Program-made: the position numbers and the translations under genes
The notes under the pieces: generated by a model
The model's input: the letters and a program-made list of their open reading frames with translations, nothing else
Told to the model about the DNA's origin: nothing
Database searches by the model: none
From: Eikenella longinqua
Lineage (GTDB): Bacteria; Pseudomonadota; Gammaproteobacteria; Burkholderiales; Neisseriaceae
Direction of reading: 5' to 3'
NCBI RefSeq assembly: GCF_001648355.1
Contig: NZ_LXSL01000013.1
Location: 1 to 64,000, forward strand
DNA: 64,000 nt
Part shown: positions 25,466-34,414 of the stretch, in pieces
Numbering within the stretch: position 1 is the stretch's first letter
Layout of the letters: each line of letters begins with the position of its first letter

Positions 25466-26086
25466 ATGGCACAGTTTTTCGCAATCCACCCTGAAAACCC
25501 GCAAGAGCGGCTGGTGAAGCAGGCCGCCGAAATCGTGCGCCAGGGCGGCGTTATCGTGTATCCCACCGATTCCTGCTACGCGCTCGGCTGCCAGATGGGC
25601 AACAAAGAAGCGATGGAGCGCATCCTCGCCATCCGCCAGATCGACTTGCGCCACCACCTCACCCTGATGTGTGCCGACCTCAGCGAGCTGGGTACCTATG
25701 CCAAGGTGGACAACAGCCAATTCCGGCAGCTCAAAGCCGCCACCCCGGGCGCCTACACCTTCATCCTGCCCGCTACCAAAGAAGTGCCCAACCGCACCCT
25801 GCACCCCAAGCGCAAAACCATCGGCCTGCGCGTGCCGGATAACCACATCGCCCTCGCGCTCTTGGCCGAGCTGGGCGAGCCCATGCTCTCCTGCACCCTG
25901 ATGCTGCCCGGCGACACCGAGCCGCAAACCGACCCCTACGAAATCCGCGACCGCCTCGAGCACGCCGTGGATTTGGTGATAGACGGCGGCTGGTGCGGCA
26001 CCGAGCCCACCACGGTGATCGACATGACCAACGGCACCGAGCTCATCCGCCAGGGCGCGGGCGATACGGGTGTGTTCGGCTTATAA
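25466..26086 (+). CDS. YciO/Sua5 family protein (L-threonylcarbamoyladenylate synthase-like)
   Basis: 206 residues from the ATG at 25466, with an AGGAGG ribosome site 6 bases upstream. The YrdC fold is clear: VIVYPTDSCYALGCQ, the loop LRHHLTLMC, PGAYTFILPAT, KTIGLRVPDN and SCTLML. The length and the FFAIHPENPQ start match YciO rather than TsaC or Sua5. YciO has been reported to have threonylcarbamoyl-AMP synthase activity in vitro, but its biological role is less certain than that of TsaC. A DUS-pair terminator follows. Confidence 0.87.
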   Translation: MAQFFAIHPENPQERLVKQAAEIVRQGGVIVYPTDSCYALGCQMGNKEAMERILAIRQIDLRHHLTLMCADLSELGTYAKVDNSQFRQLKAATPGAYTFILPATKEVPNRTLHPKRKTIGLRVPDNHIALALLAELGEPMLSCTLMLPGDTEPQTDPYEIRDRLEHAVDLVIDGGWCGTEPTTVIDMTNGTELIRQGAGDTGVFGL

Positions 26087-26106
26087 GCCCGGATGCTTGG
26101 CACAGC

Positions 26107-26152
26107 AAAAGGCTACCTGAAAAACGGTTTGCGGTTTTTCAGGTAGCCTTTT
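26107..26152. terminator. DUS-pair terminator after the yciO-like gene
   Basis: AAAAGGCTACCTGAAAAAC and GTTTTTCAGGTAGCCTTTT form a perfect 19-bp stem. Confidence 0.8.
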
Positions 26153-26290
26153 CGCCTTCAGCCGACGGCAGCGTGGTTGGATTGGCGCTGGGCGGCGGGC
26201 GGTTTGGCGGCGCAGCAATCTTGCCCGGGCTATGCTCGCACGCCGTTTTCAGGTAGGATTTATCATTAATTTTAGGTAAATCAAATATTC

Positions 26291-27187
26291 ATGTTTACTG
26301 AACAGGATTTCCTCTTTGTTTATAACCTGCTTCATTGGGGCGGGATAATATTGCTGATCGTGGCCGTGAGTTTTGCCTGTTATCAGATAAACCCCAAATT
26401 ATTTAATAAAAATCCGCAGTTAATATTTCTGCCTGGGCTAGTTGTGGCCGGGCTGCTTTATGCGGTAGGGCAGGTAGAAAAAATGCAGGAGAGGCAGGAA
26501 GCCGAAGCGGCTGAAGCCAAATGGCGCAAACGCTACGACCCTGCCAAAGCCCGCTTCGACCAACTGTGCCAAAACGCCGGCGAGAAGATCTACCGCACCG
26601 CAGACAATGTGGACGGCATCCTGCTGCTGAAAGTGCGCGGGGAGGGGGAGAAATACCAAGACAGCTTCTACAACCCGCGGAAAGACCAGATGTGGGAGGA
26701 TGCGGCGGTGGAGAGTGAATTTGATCGTGAGGCATATATTGAGGAGTTTTTTCTTTGGGCTACAAGTGGGTTACCAAGGTATGCTTATATTGATGTTATA
26801 CAAAAAGACGGCTCAATTATTCGTTACAGTACGCGAAGAGAAGATCGAAATTGGGTTATGGATAAACAGCCTAATCCCCATCCCCGCGCCCGTTATGCTG
26901 TTACCTACGAAAACGATGTTTCTTGGGAAAACCGCAAACATTGGATAGCGGGAACAACCATCAAGGTGATTGACACCCAAACCAATGAATTGATGGCTGA
27001 GAAAACCATGTATGCCTTTGTGCCAGAATTAGGCTATTCCAAATTTGAGCAGAATCCAAACCCTTGGGGCAGGGGGATACGCTGCCCTGATGAAAATTCG
27101 TATGAACAGAAAACAGTTATTTTTGCGAGTAAAGTTTTAATCCCGCCGCCTCGAGCCAGCGAACCCGCTGCCTCTTCCCAGCCGTAA
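26291..27187 (+). CDS. Hypothetical membrane-anchored protein
   Basis: 298 residues. Two N-terminal membrane helices (GGIILLIVAVSFACY and LIFLPGLVVAGLLYAVG) are followed by a charged helix (VEKMQERQEAEAAEAKWRKRY) and a large soluble domain with many aromatic residues and two cysteines (DQLCQNAGEKIYRTA, RGIRCPDENSYEQK). No motif is recognised. The central part is AT-richer than its flanks, which hints at mixed ancestry. It stands alone between two DUS-pair terminators. Confidence 0.65.
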   Translation: MFTEQDFLFVYNLLHWGGIILLIVAVSFACYQINPKLFNKNPQLIFLPGLVVAGLLYAVGQVEKMQERQEAEAAEAKWRKRYDPAKARFDQLCQNAGEKIYRTADNVDGILLLKVRGEGEKYQDSFYNPRKDQMWEDAAVESEFDREAYIEEFFLWATSGLPRYAYIDVIQKDGSIIRYSTRREDRNWVMDKQPNPHPRARYAVTYENDVSWENRKHWIAGTTIKVIDTQTNELMAEKTMYAFVPELGYSKFEQNPNPWGRGIRCPDENSYEQKTVIFASKVLIPPPRASEPAASSQP

Positions 27188-27197
27188 GCCCAAACCC

Positions 27198-27233
27198 AAA
27201 AGGCTACCTGAAAACTTTTTCAGGTAGCCTTTT
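27198..27233. terminator. DUS-pair terminator
   Basis: AAAAGGCTACCTGAAAA, one base, then TTTTTCAGGTAGCCTTTT. The rest of 27234-27391, up to the next repeat, has no gene; it holds GC-poor spacer with no structure I recognise. Confidence 0.75.
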
Positions 27234-27391
27234 GCCAGCCTCGCGCCAATCAGCGAGTGGCTTGGATTAGCCGCAGCCAGCACAGCAAGCAAGTGTAGAG
27301 TGTGTGCGGAACGCACGCACGCGTTGTTGAAATTCCCTATCCGCGTGCATGGCTGGCGCCACACACCCTACCTCGCCAAGCCAAACCCAAA

Positions 27392-27474
27392 AGGCTACCT
27401 GAAAGCGTGAGCTCCAACGAAGTTAAAATGCCGCGCAGCAAAGTTCTGCCAAGCGGACATTTTTCAGGTAGCCT
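27392..27474. repeat. DUS-bounded composite intergenic repeat
   Basis: Opens AGGCTACCTGAAAGCGTGAG, continues CTCCAACGAAGTTAAAATG and closes TTTTTCAGGTAGCCT; it matches the units at 30221 and 30946. It lies downstream of glnE. Confidence 0.75.
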
Positions 27475-27488
27475 TTTCCTTGCCTGCC

Positions 27489-30173
27489 CTAGCGGATGGC
27501 TTCGCCGAATACGGTCTGCCACAGTTCGGCCACTTGGGCATAATGCGCGAGCAGGGCGGCATCCACCTGCACGGCGCCGGCGCCGTGGAGCTGCTGGCGG
27601 TGCTGCACTTGGCGGTAGTGGCGGTAGGCGGCGGCGGTGCGCGCGGCGGCTTCGGGGCTCACCAGGCCGCGGCGGGCGGCTATGTCGAGCAGGGCGATGT
27701 TGCCGTAGTTTTCCAAAAGCTCGGGATAGCGGCGGGCGTGGAGCAGCACCCAGAATTGCACGATGAATTCCACGTCCACCACGCCGCCGCGCGCGTATTT
27801 CACGTTGCTTTCGTGCGCGGGGTGGGTGGGCAGCATTTTGTTGCGCATGTCGGCCACTTCTTGGCGCAGTTGCGCTTCGTCGCGCGGCAGGCTGAGAATT
27901 TGGCGGCGGATGGCTTCAAATTTGCGCCCCACTTCGGGGCTGCCGGCCACGAAGCGGGCGCGGCTTAAGGCTTGGTGCTCCCAAATCCAGGCGTTTTCGT
28001 GCTGGTATTTGGCGAAGGCTTCGAGGCTGTGGGCTTGGAAGCCGCTGTCGCCGTTGGGGCGCAGGCGCAGATCGGTTTGGTAGAGCGTGCCGGCGCCGGT
28101 GCTGCCGGAGAGCCAGGTGGTGAGGCGGCGGGCGAATTTGCTGTATACGTCGGCGGCTTCGGGCGCGCTGTCGTCATACAGATACACCAAATCCAAATCG
28201 GAGGCATAGGCCAGCTCTTTGCCGCCGAGCTTGCCGTAGCCGATGATGGCGAATTGCGGCATGGGGCGGTGCACTTTGGGCATGGCCTGCCATACGTGTT
28301 GCAGGGTGTGCTCGAGCAGGATGTCGGCCAGGTAGGAGAGCTGGTCGCTGAGGGCTTCGAGCGGCCAGAGCCCGGCCAAATCCTGCACGGTCAGCCGGAA
28401 GGTTTGCGCGTGTTTGAAGCGGCGCAGCACGTCCATTTTGGCTTCGGGGTCGCCGGCGGCTTGCAGGCTACCTGAAAGCGCGCCGATGAATTGCGGCCAG
28501 TTGGGGCGCTCCATGAGCTGGGCCGACAATAATTCGTCGAGCAGCACGGGGTGTTGCTGCAAATATTCGGCCAGCCAGGGGCTTTGCGCCATCAGCTCGG
28601 CCACTTGCTTTAAGGCGGCGGGGTATTTCTGCAAAAAGGCGAGATAGGCGGAGCGGCGGCTGATGCTGTCGAGGAAGTCGAGCAGGCGCGGCAGGGCGTC
28701 GGCGGGGCGGCTGCTTTCGGCGGCGGCGGCAATCACGCGCGGCAGCACGGCATCGAAACGCTGCTGGCCGCGCACGGACAAATGCCGATAGCGGCTGCTG
28801 CTGCGGATTTGCGCCAGCCTTTCGGCAGCGGCTTGGGCGTGCTCGAAGCCGAGGCCGGCCAGCTCGCCCGCCCATTCGGCGGCATCGGCTTCGCCCTGCC
28901 ACAGCTCGTCGAGCGGCTGCCCGGCGGCGCTTTCGGCTTCTTCGGGGCTGCTGAGGATGTGGTTGAACTGTTCGGCCACATGGCTGCGGTGTTCGTTGAG
29001 GCTACCTGAAAAGACTTCGTAGCTGGCAAAGCCCATGCTTTCGGCCAGCAGGGCTTGCTGCTCGGGGCTTTCTGGCAGGGTTTGGGTTTGCTGGTCGTCC
29101 CAGTATTGCAGGCGGTGTTCGAGGCGGCGCAGGAAGCGGTAGGCTTCGAGCAGGCGCGCGGCGGCTTCGGGCGCGAGGATGCCGGCTTCGGCCAGCGCGG
29201 CGAGCGTTTCCTGTGTGCCTTTGAGCTGGAGGCTGCGGTTTTGCCCGCCGCGTATCATTTGGAAAATCTGCGCCACAAACTCCACTTCGCGGATGCCGCC
29301 GGCGCCGAGCTTGATGTTGCCCTGCATGCCCTTTTTGCTCACTTCGCTGCGGATTTGGCGGTGCAGGCCGCGCAGGGCTTCGTAGGCGCTGTAATCCAGA
29401 TATTTGCGGAACACGAAGGGCTGCACCACGCTGCGGATGCCGTTTTCATAAGGCGTGATCACGCGGCCTTTGCACCAGGCATAGCGCTCCCACTCGCGCC
29501 CCTGCACAATCAGATATTGCTCCAGCGCGGTTTCGCTGAGCACCAGCGCGCCGCTGTCGCCATCCGGCCGCAGGCGCATATCCACGCGAAACACCTGGCC
29601 GTCGGCGGTGATGTCGTTTAAGAGCGCAATCAGCTTCTGCCCCACCTTGGTGAAAAACTCCTGATTGCTGCGGCTGCGCCGGCCGTCGGTTTCGCCCGCT
29701 TCGGGATAGACGAAAATCAAATCGATGTCGGACGACACATTCAGCTCGAAGCCGCCGGCCTTGCCCATGGCCACCACGCTCAAATGCTGCGCCGCGCCGC
29801 TATAGCGCCCGATGGGCGTGCCGTAGAGCGCGGCGTAGTGCGCCTCGGCGAAAGCGAGCGCGGTGTTCACGGCGAAATCGGCCAGGCGGGTGATCGATTC
29901 GGTTACCTCCGCCAGCGGCGCGGCGCCGCACAAATCGCGCACCATAATCTGCGCCAGCACATAGCGGCGCAACAGGCGCAGCTGCCGCGCCAGCTCGGCT
30001 TCGTCTGCCGCTGCGGCGATGCTGGCCCACGGCGCGAAGCCGGCAAAATCCTGCGGGCGCAAGGGCGCTTCGAGCAGGGGCTGCAAACGCGCGGTATCGA
30101 GTTGGCCGCTGTCGAGCTGGCGCGACAGCCAAAGGGAAAAACGGCGGGCTTGGGTGAGCATATCGGCGGGCAT
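27489..30173 (-). CDS. glnE: Bifunctional glutamine synthetase adenylyltransferase/deadenylase
   Basis: 894 residues with the duplicated GlnE layout. The first nucleotidyltransferase site is VVAMGKAGGFELNVSSDIDLIFVY at about residues 133-156. A second, FAIIGYGKLGGKELAYASDLDLVYLYDD (in parts), lies at about 640-670, and a helical linker domain sits between them. The two active sites add and remove AMP on glutamine synthetase in response to PII and glutamine. Several uptake-sequence cores occur inside the coding region and translate as SGSL peptides. The downstream gap contains only a DUS-bounded repeat. Confidence 0.96.
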   Translation of the reverse strand: MPADMLTQARRFSLWLSRQLDSGQLDTARLQPLLEAPLRPQDFAGFAPWASIAAAADEAELARQLRLLRRYVLAQIMVRDLCGAAPLAEVTESITRLADFAVNTALAFAEAHYAALYGTPIGRYSGAAQHLSVVAMGKAGGFELNVSSDIDLIFVYPEAGETDGRRSRSNQEFFTKVGQKLIALLNDITADGQVFRVDMRLRPDGDSGALVLSETALEQYLIVQGREWERYAWCKGRVITPYENGIRSVVQPFVFRKYLDYSAYEALRGLHRQIRSEVSKKGMQGNIKLGAGGIREVEFVAQIFQMIRGGQNRSLQLKGTQETLAALAEAGILAPEAAARLLEAYRFLRRLEHRLQYWDDQQTQTLPESPEQQALLAESMGFASYEVFSGSLNEHRSHVAEQFNHILSSPEEAESAAGQPLDELWQGEADAAEWAGELAGLGFEHAQAAAERLAQIRSSSRYRHLSVRGQQRFDAVLPRVIAAAAESSRPADALPRLLDFLDSISRRSAYLAFLQKYPAALKQVAELMAQSPWLAEYLQQHPVLLDELLSAQLMERPNWPQFIGALSGSLQAAGDPEAKMDVLRRFKHAQTFRLTVQDLAGLWPLEALSDQLSYLADILLEHTLQHVWQAMPKVHRPMPQFAIIGYGKLGGKELAYASDLDLVYLYDDSAPEAADVYSKFARRLTTWLSGSTGAGTLYQTDLRLRPNGDSGFQAHSLEAFAKYQHENAWIWEHQALSRARFVAGSPEVGRKFEAIRRQILSLPRDEAQLRQEVADMRNKMLPTHPAHESNVKYARGGVVDVEFIVQFWVLLHARRYPELLENYGNIALLDIAARRGLVSPEAAARTAAAYRHYRQVQHRQQLHGAGAVQVDAALLAHYAQVAELWQTVFGEAIR

Positions 30174-30220
30174 AGGGAATCCGTGAAAATAGTTTGCGGG
30201 AAGGGAAACGGGCGGATTAT

Positions 30221-30312
30221 AGGCTACCTGAAAGCGTGAGCTTCAACGAAGTTAAAAATGTTTGGGCGAAGCCGAAGCGGAGTTGCTGCGCGGCGAAATT
30301 TTCAGGTAGCCT
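30221..30312. repeat. DUS-bounded composite intergenic repeat
   Basis: AGGCTACCTGAAAGCGTGAG, CTTCAACGAAGTTAAAAATG, then GAAGCCGAAGCGGAGTTGCT and TTTTCAGGTAGCCTC. A further DUS at 30324-30335 touches the end of the membrane-protein gene. Confidence 0.75.
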
Positions 30313-30339
30313 CAACGCAGGCAAAGGCTACCTGAAAAA

Positions 30340-30753
30340 TTATTCCGCCGGCTTGGGCAGGCATGCCGACAACACGAAAGCCGCTGCCGCGCCGCTGGCG
30401 GTAAAGGCCAATCCGCTGAATATGTCCATCACTAACCAACACATGCCCGACAGCAGCGCGCCGATGGCCGTGACGGCAGCGATGCCAGGCAGGTTGCGCT
30501 TCAGGCGCAGCAGCATGGCCAGCAATCCGGTGAGGGTGGCGGGGATGCCGCCCGCCATGTAGCCGAGCAAAACGGCGATGGGAATCAGCCGGAAAGCCTG
30601 CTCCGGATGAGGGTCGGTTAAACCGAGGCCGAGCAGCAGCAATACCGATCCCAAAGGCGAGCCGAACAGGCTGTAAATAATCAGCACCCGCCACGAATAC
30701 GGCGGTTTGGCGGTGGGGTTGTTGTGCTGATTTTGTTTGGGTTCTTCCATCAT
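30340..30753 (-). CDS. Small membrane protein, third copy of the paralogous family
   Basis: 137 residues starting MMEEPKQNQHNNP, with a GAGGAAAA site upstream. Four hydrophobic segments are present. The family landmarks are GYMAGGIPATLTGLLAM, RLKRNLPG and the C-terminal AAAFVLSACLPKPAE. It is similar in size and layout to the copies at 14865-15287 and 19096-19539, all on the minus strand and each bounded by DUS. The function is unknown. Of the three, this one has the clearest start. Confidence 0.72.
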   Translation of the reverse strand: MMEEPKQNQHNNPTAKPPYSWRVLIIYSLFGSPLGSVLLLLGLGLTDPHPEQAFRLIPIAVLLGYMAGGIPATLTGLLAMLLRLKRNLPGIAAVTAIGALLSGMCWLVMDIFSGLAFTASGAAAAFVLSACLPKPAE

Positions 30754-30945
30754 GTTTTCCTCGGCAGGCTACCTGAAAAATGATACGGTTATTTTAACTG
30801 ATGTTGAAGCTATGCCTTAACAAGCGTTGCTTGAACCTCCCTATCTGCGTACGTGGCTGCGCCACACACCTACCGTGTTTCGCCCAAATAGTTTTCAGGT
30901 AGCCTCAACGCAGATGAGCCGCCTGCCCCGTTCGTTTGACTGAAA

Positions 30946-31008
30946 AGGCTACCTGAAAACGTGAGCTTCAACGAAGTTAAAAATGCCGCGGCACATTTCA
31001 GGTAGCCT
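30946..31008. repeat. DUS-bounded composite intergenic repeat
   Basis: A short unit: AGGCTACCTGAAAACGTGAG, CTTCAACGAAGTTAAAAATG, CCGCGGCACATTTCAGGTAG. It lies immediately downstream of the gcr gene. Confidence 0.75.
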
Positions 31009-31029
31009 CGATCGTGTGCGGGAAGCCCG

Positions 31030-33111
31030 TTATTTGCCGGGCGCGGCAGGCTTTTTCTCGGCGTCGGCTTCGGGCGCGTCGGGCGGGGGAAAGAACAGGC
31101 TTTTGGGCTTCTGCTTCACCAGCGCGACGGTGCTGCCGACGATTTGCCGCGGGTCGTCCACCACGGCGTCGCGCGAGCGCAGCGCCACCCACAGGGTGAT
31201 GGAGAAGCTCACCAGCAGGTTTACCGCACCAATCATCAGCACCATCAGCAGGTTGGCGGCGAAGGAGAAGGGGCCGATGTGGCCGCTCACGGCGGCGTAG
31301 CCCAAGTTGGCGGAGGAGAAGGCCACGTGGCGGATGTCGAGCGGCAGGCCGGTGAGGTGGCCGAGGTAGCCGGTCATGCCCAGGAGCCAGCCGAAGCAGA
31401 AGTTGCCCATCATGGCGCCGTAGTGGTTGTGGATGTAGTCGGCCAGCTTTTGCCGCCAGGCGGCGGGCAAGATGCGCTTGAGCAGGGGGTGTTCGCGCAG
31501 GCGCATTTTGAGGTTGAGATAGTCGGCGCGGTTGTCGAAGAAGCCGGCGATGATGCCGGAGCAAAACAGCCACACGCCGGCAATGGCGGCAAACAGGAGC
31601 GCGGGCGTGGTGAACACGGCCATGGATTTGAGCTGGTAGGCGGTGGTGGCTTCATCCAGCAGCGGCGCGCCGAAGCGGTGGGCGAAACCCCAGCTGATGA
31701 GGCAGGCCAGCAGCACGGCCACCAGCACGTTGCCAAACACGGCCACGCCCTGCGAGCGCACCACGTCGATCAGCAATTGCGCCAGCTTCTGGCTCACGGC
31801 GCGGCCGCTGCTGCTGCGCTCTACGGCTTGGGCGAAGCTGGCGGCGGTCATGGCGGGCTGTTTGGTGGCCACGGTGAAATGCAGCATGTGGATCAGCACG
31901 AAGCCGATGCCATAGTTCAGGCTCACCAGCACGGCGTGCCAGAAGTGATCCTGCACCAGGCTGCCGATGTGGATTTTGAGCAGCGCCATCAGGGCGATGA
32001 GCACGCCGCCGCCGGCTGCGGAGCGCAGCATGCCCCAGTATTCGCTGCGGTTGCGCGTGATGTAGTGCTCGCCGTGGCGGCTGGAATTTTGGCTGATGCT
32101 GCGGGCGAGCATTTTCACGCTGCCGCGCCACAGCGGGGCAATCCGCCGCTGCGCCACCACGGCCACGGCGATGTCGCGCGAGAGCAGCAGGGTGCGCAGC
32201 ATGCATTGCAGGTAGCTGCGGGCGGTAAACAGCGCCATCAGCTGCTCCATGCGGTTGAGCGTTTGTTTGAGTCGCTCCAGGAGGTGTGCCACGTGCATGG
32301 AGGAGCCGGCACCGGCGCCGGTGCCTTTGCGTTGCAGGCGGTCGATGAGCTTGCGGCTTTGGCTCATCATCACTTTGAGGTGGCTGTCGTCGTAGGCGGG
32401 CGGCTGGTGTTCCGCGCTGTGGTCAAACCATTCGCCCAGCTCGGGTTTCATGCCGGCGAAGGGGGTTTGGCGGTAGTGCGCCAGCCAGTCGGACACTTCG
32501 CGCATCAGCCCCACGAAGGGCGAATCCACATCCAGCAGCTTGGGCTCGAGGCGGATGAGGTCGGGGTCGAGGTCTTCGGCGGCCACCCACACCGAGAGCA
32601 TTTCCACGGCATACAGGCTTTCGTTGCGCAGGTGGCGGCCGCAGGTGTCGGACACGGCGGGGTCGGTGTGGCGGCGCATCAAGGCCAGGAGGCGCAGCCA
32701 GCAGGGCAGGGGGATGGCGGCGAGCCATTCGGCGTCGTGGCGGCCGTGAAACAGCATGGCGAGCACGTCGCGCAGGTCGTGGCGGTCTTTATAGGCCGGG
32801 TTGAGCCGCTCGTAGAGGCGGTGGCGGAATTCGTGGCCGAAGCCGGAGCGGGAGAAAATGCCGATGGTGATGAGCGTGGGATAAATGCGCACGCTGGAGA
32901 GCCAGCGGCACAGCAGGTTGGTAACGGTTTGGCAGGCGGCCGTATCTTGCTGCAAATGGCGGCACAGCATGCGGAAACGCACGGGTGCGCCCGCTGCGCC
33001 GCCCTGCCGCAGCCACACCACCGCAGCCTGCATCATGCCCAGCGCGTCGCCTTGGGCGGCGGCTTGGAACAGGGCTTCGGGCAGGATGTGCTGTGGTTTG
33101 CGTTTGAACAT
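31030..33111 (-). CDS. gcr: Gcr-type protein (annotated site-specific recombinase, Pfam SpecificRecomb family)
   Basis: 693 residues. The N-terminal half is soluble and helical (MFKRKPQHILPEALFQAAAQ, FRMLCRHLQQD, IYPTLITIGIFSRSGFGHEF). The C-terminal half has about six hydrophobic segments, including GGVLIALMALLKI, VAVLLACLISWGF and TPALLFAAIAGVWLFCSGIIAGFFDNRADY (in parts). This matches the Neisseria gcr family. I see no serine- or tyrosine-recombinase catalytic motif, and the membrane segments argue that the recombinase name may be misleading. The gene stands alone, with a DUS-bounded repeat at its 3' end. Confidence 0.82.
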   Translation of the reverse strand: MFKRKPQHILPEALFQAAAQGDALGMMQAAVVWLRQGGAAGAPVRFRMLCRHLQQDTAACQTVTNLLCRWLSSVRIYPTLITIGIFSRSGFGHEFRHRLYERLNPAYKDRHDLRDVLAMLFHGRHDAEWLAAIPLPCWLRLLALMRRHTDPAVSDTCGRHLRNESLYAVEMLSVWVAAEDLDPDLIRLEPKLLDVDSPFVGLMREVSDWLAHYRQTPFAGMKPELGEWFDHSAEHQPPAYDDSHLKVMMSQSRKLIDRLQRKGTGAGAGSSMHVAHLLERLKQTLNRMEQLMALFTARSYLQCMLRTLLLSRDIAVAVVAQRRIAPLWRGSVKMLARSISQNSSRHGEHYITRNRSEYWGMLRSAAGGGVLIALMALLKIHIGSLVQDHFWHAVLVSLNYGIGFVLIHMLHFTVATKQPAMTAASFAQAVERSSSGRAVSQKLAQLLIDVVRSQGVAVFGNVLVAVLLACLISWGFAHRFGAPLLDEATTAYQLKSMAVFTTPALLFAAIAGVWLFCSGIIAGFFDNRADYLNLKMRLREHPLLKRILPAAWRQKLADYIHNHYGAMMGNFCFGWLLGMTGYLGHLTGLPLDIRHVAFSSANLGYAAVSGHIGPFSFAANLLMVLMIGAVNLLVSFSITLWVALRSRDAVVDDPRQIVGSTVALVKQKPKSLFFPPPDAPEADAEKKPAAPGK

Positions 33112-33182
33112 GGGCTTCCTTGTGCGTGTGGGCGGGCGGAGGGCTACCTGAAAAAGGGGCGGCGATTATAACAGCTCGGCGC

Positions 33183-33265
33183 TTGATGCAAAAAGGCTAC
33201 CTGAAAACCGATTTTCCGTTTCAGGTAGCCTGATTCTTTGCGCCAACTTTTTCAGGTAGCCTTTT
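33183..33265. repeat. Cluster of three DUS copies upstream of gcr
   Basis: An inverted pair around CCGATTTTCCG is followed by a third copy in the reverse orientation. The gap 33112-33496 otherwise contains a Correia-like element and one more inverted DUS pair beside ftsX. Confidence 0.7.
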
Positions 33266-33294
33266 GAGGCTGCGCGGAACATTCCACACAAATT

Positions 33295-33398
33295 TATAGT
33301 GAATTAACAAAAAACGCTACTGCGTTAGCTCGCCTTGCCGTACTACCTGTACTGTCTTCGGCTCGCCGCCTTGTCCCGTTTTTTGTTAATCCACTATA
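33295..33398. repeat. Correia-like miniature inverted-repeat element
   Basis: 104 bases with 22-bp terminal inverted repeats (TATAGTGAATTAACAAAAAA with CG; the right end reads TATAGTGGATTAACAAAAAA with CG) differing at one base. The interior carries TTAGCTCGCCTTGCCGTACT and TGTACTGTCTTCGGCTCGCC. The ends and interior follow the neisserial Correia element, which inserts at TA. Confidence 0.85.
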
Positions 33399-33496
33399 CC
33401 GAGCTTGCCCCCTCTGCCGGTGTGGAGCCAGCAAAGCAAAGGCTACCTGAAAACGCTTCTGCCATTTTTAGGTAGCCTTTGTCTTGCCCGCAGCGC

Positions 33497-34414
33497 CTAG
33501 CGGCTTCTGGCCTTAAACTCCTGCAAATGCCGGCTGCCGGCCAGCCACGCGCCGGCCATGCCCAGCCCGCACACCACCGCCACAATCACCGCCATCTCCC
33601 AGCCGTGGAAGAAGCGCCAATCCAAATTCAGGCCGTAGGGGCGGAAAATCTGGTCGGCCAGCGGGCGGGCGCTGCGCATCAGCCAGCCGCACAAGAGCAG
33701 GCTCAGGGCGGAAGACAGCACGCCCTGCCACAGCGCCTGATAGAGGAAAGGCCGGCGGATAAACGAAGCGGGCGCACCCAAAAGCTTGGTGATTTCGATT
33801 TCCTCGCGCCGGCTGAGGATTTGCAGGCGGCTGGTGTTATACGCCACCAACACCAGCGCCGCGCCCAGCGTGCACACCAGGAAATAGAAAATCCGGTGCA
33901 CGAATTCATTGATTTGAAACAGCGTCTGCATCCATTCGGCGTCCATCTGCACGCTCTCGGCCTTGGGCAGCGCCGCCAAATCGGTGCGCAGCGCGGTTTG
34001 CTCCTGCGGCGTGGCGCCCGCTTTGGGCGTGACCACAAAGGCATCTGGCAGCGGGTTGCCGTCCAGCATCGACACCAAATCCTGCCCGTCGAAGGCCTGT
34101 TGCAGCTCGGCCATGCCCTGCTGCTTGCTCACGTATTCGGCGGTGGCGATGCGGCTGTCTTCCGCCAACTTGGCGCGGATGGCGGCCACGTCGCCCTCGC
34201 CCGCTTCGGGCGCGAGGTAGATAGTCATCTGCGGGGCTTGGTTGAGCCGGCCGAGCACCTGCGTGCTGCTTTGCACGCCGAGGTACAGCATCAGCGGCAG
34301 GGTCATGGCGGCGGCCAGCATCAGCAGCACCAGCAATGTGCCCAAGGGCTGGCGCAAAAGGCGGGCGAAGGCTTGGGCGGCGGCTTCGAAATGCAGCGAG
34401 AGATAGTGTTTCAT
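33497..34414 (-). CDS. ftsX: Cell-division ABC transporter permease FtsX
   Basis: 305 residues. The start ATG at 34412-34414 overlaps the ftsE stop (ATGA), which fixes it. Family features are a cytoplasmic start (MKHYLSLHFEAAAQAF), one membrane helix (LLVLLMLAAAMTLPLMLYLG), a periplasmic domain of about 110 residues, then three more helices after the conserved RREEIEITKLLGAP loop. With FtsE it regulates peptidoglycan hydrolases at the septum. Downstream lies only a DUS pair. Confidence 0.93.
   Translation of the reverse strand: MKHYLSLHFEAAAQAFARLLRQPLGTLLVLLMLAAAMTLPLMLYLGVQSSTQVLGRLNQAPQMTIYLAPEAGEGDVAAIRAKLAEDSRIATAEYVSKQQGMAELQQAFDGQDLVSMLDGNPLPDAFVVTPKAGATPQEQTALRTDLAALPKAESVQMDAEWMQTLFQINEFVHRIFYFLVCTLGAALVLVAYNTSRLQILSRREEIEITKLLGAPASFIRRPFLYQALWQGVLSSALSLLLCGWLMRSARPLADQIFRPYGLNLDWRFFHGWEMAVIVAVVCGLGMAGAWLAGSRHLQEFKARSR

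Noticed and set aside
31144..33171. A 675-codon open frame on the plus strand opposite gcr
   Set aside because: It is His/Ala/Gly-rich with no domain or ribosome site, and is the antisense shadow of a GC-rich gene whose own frame has family support.
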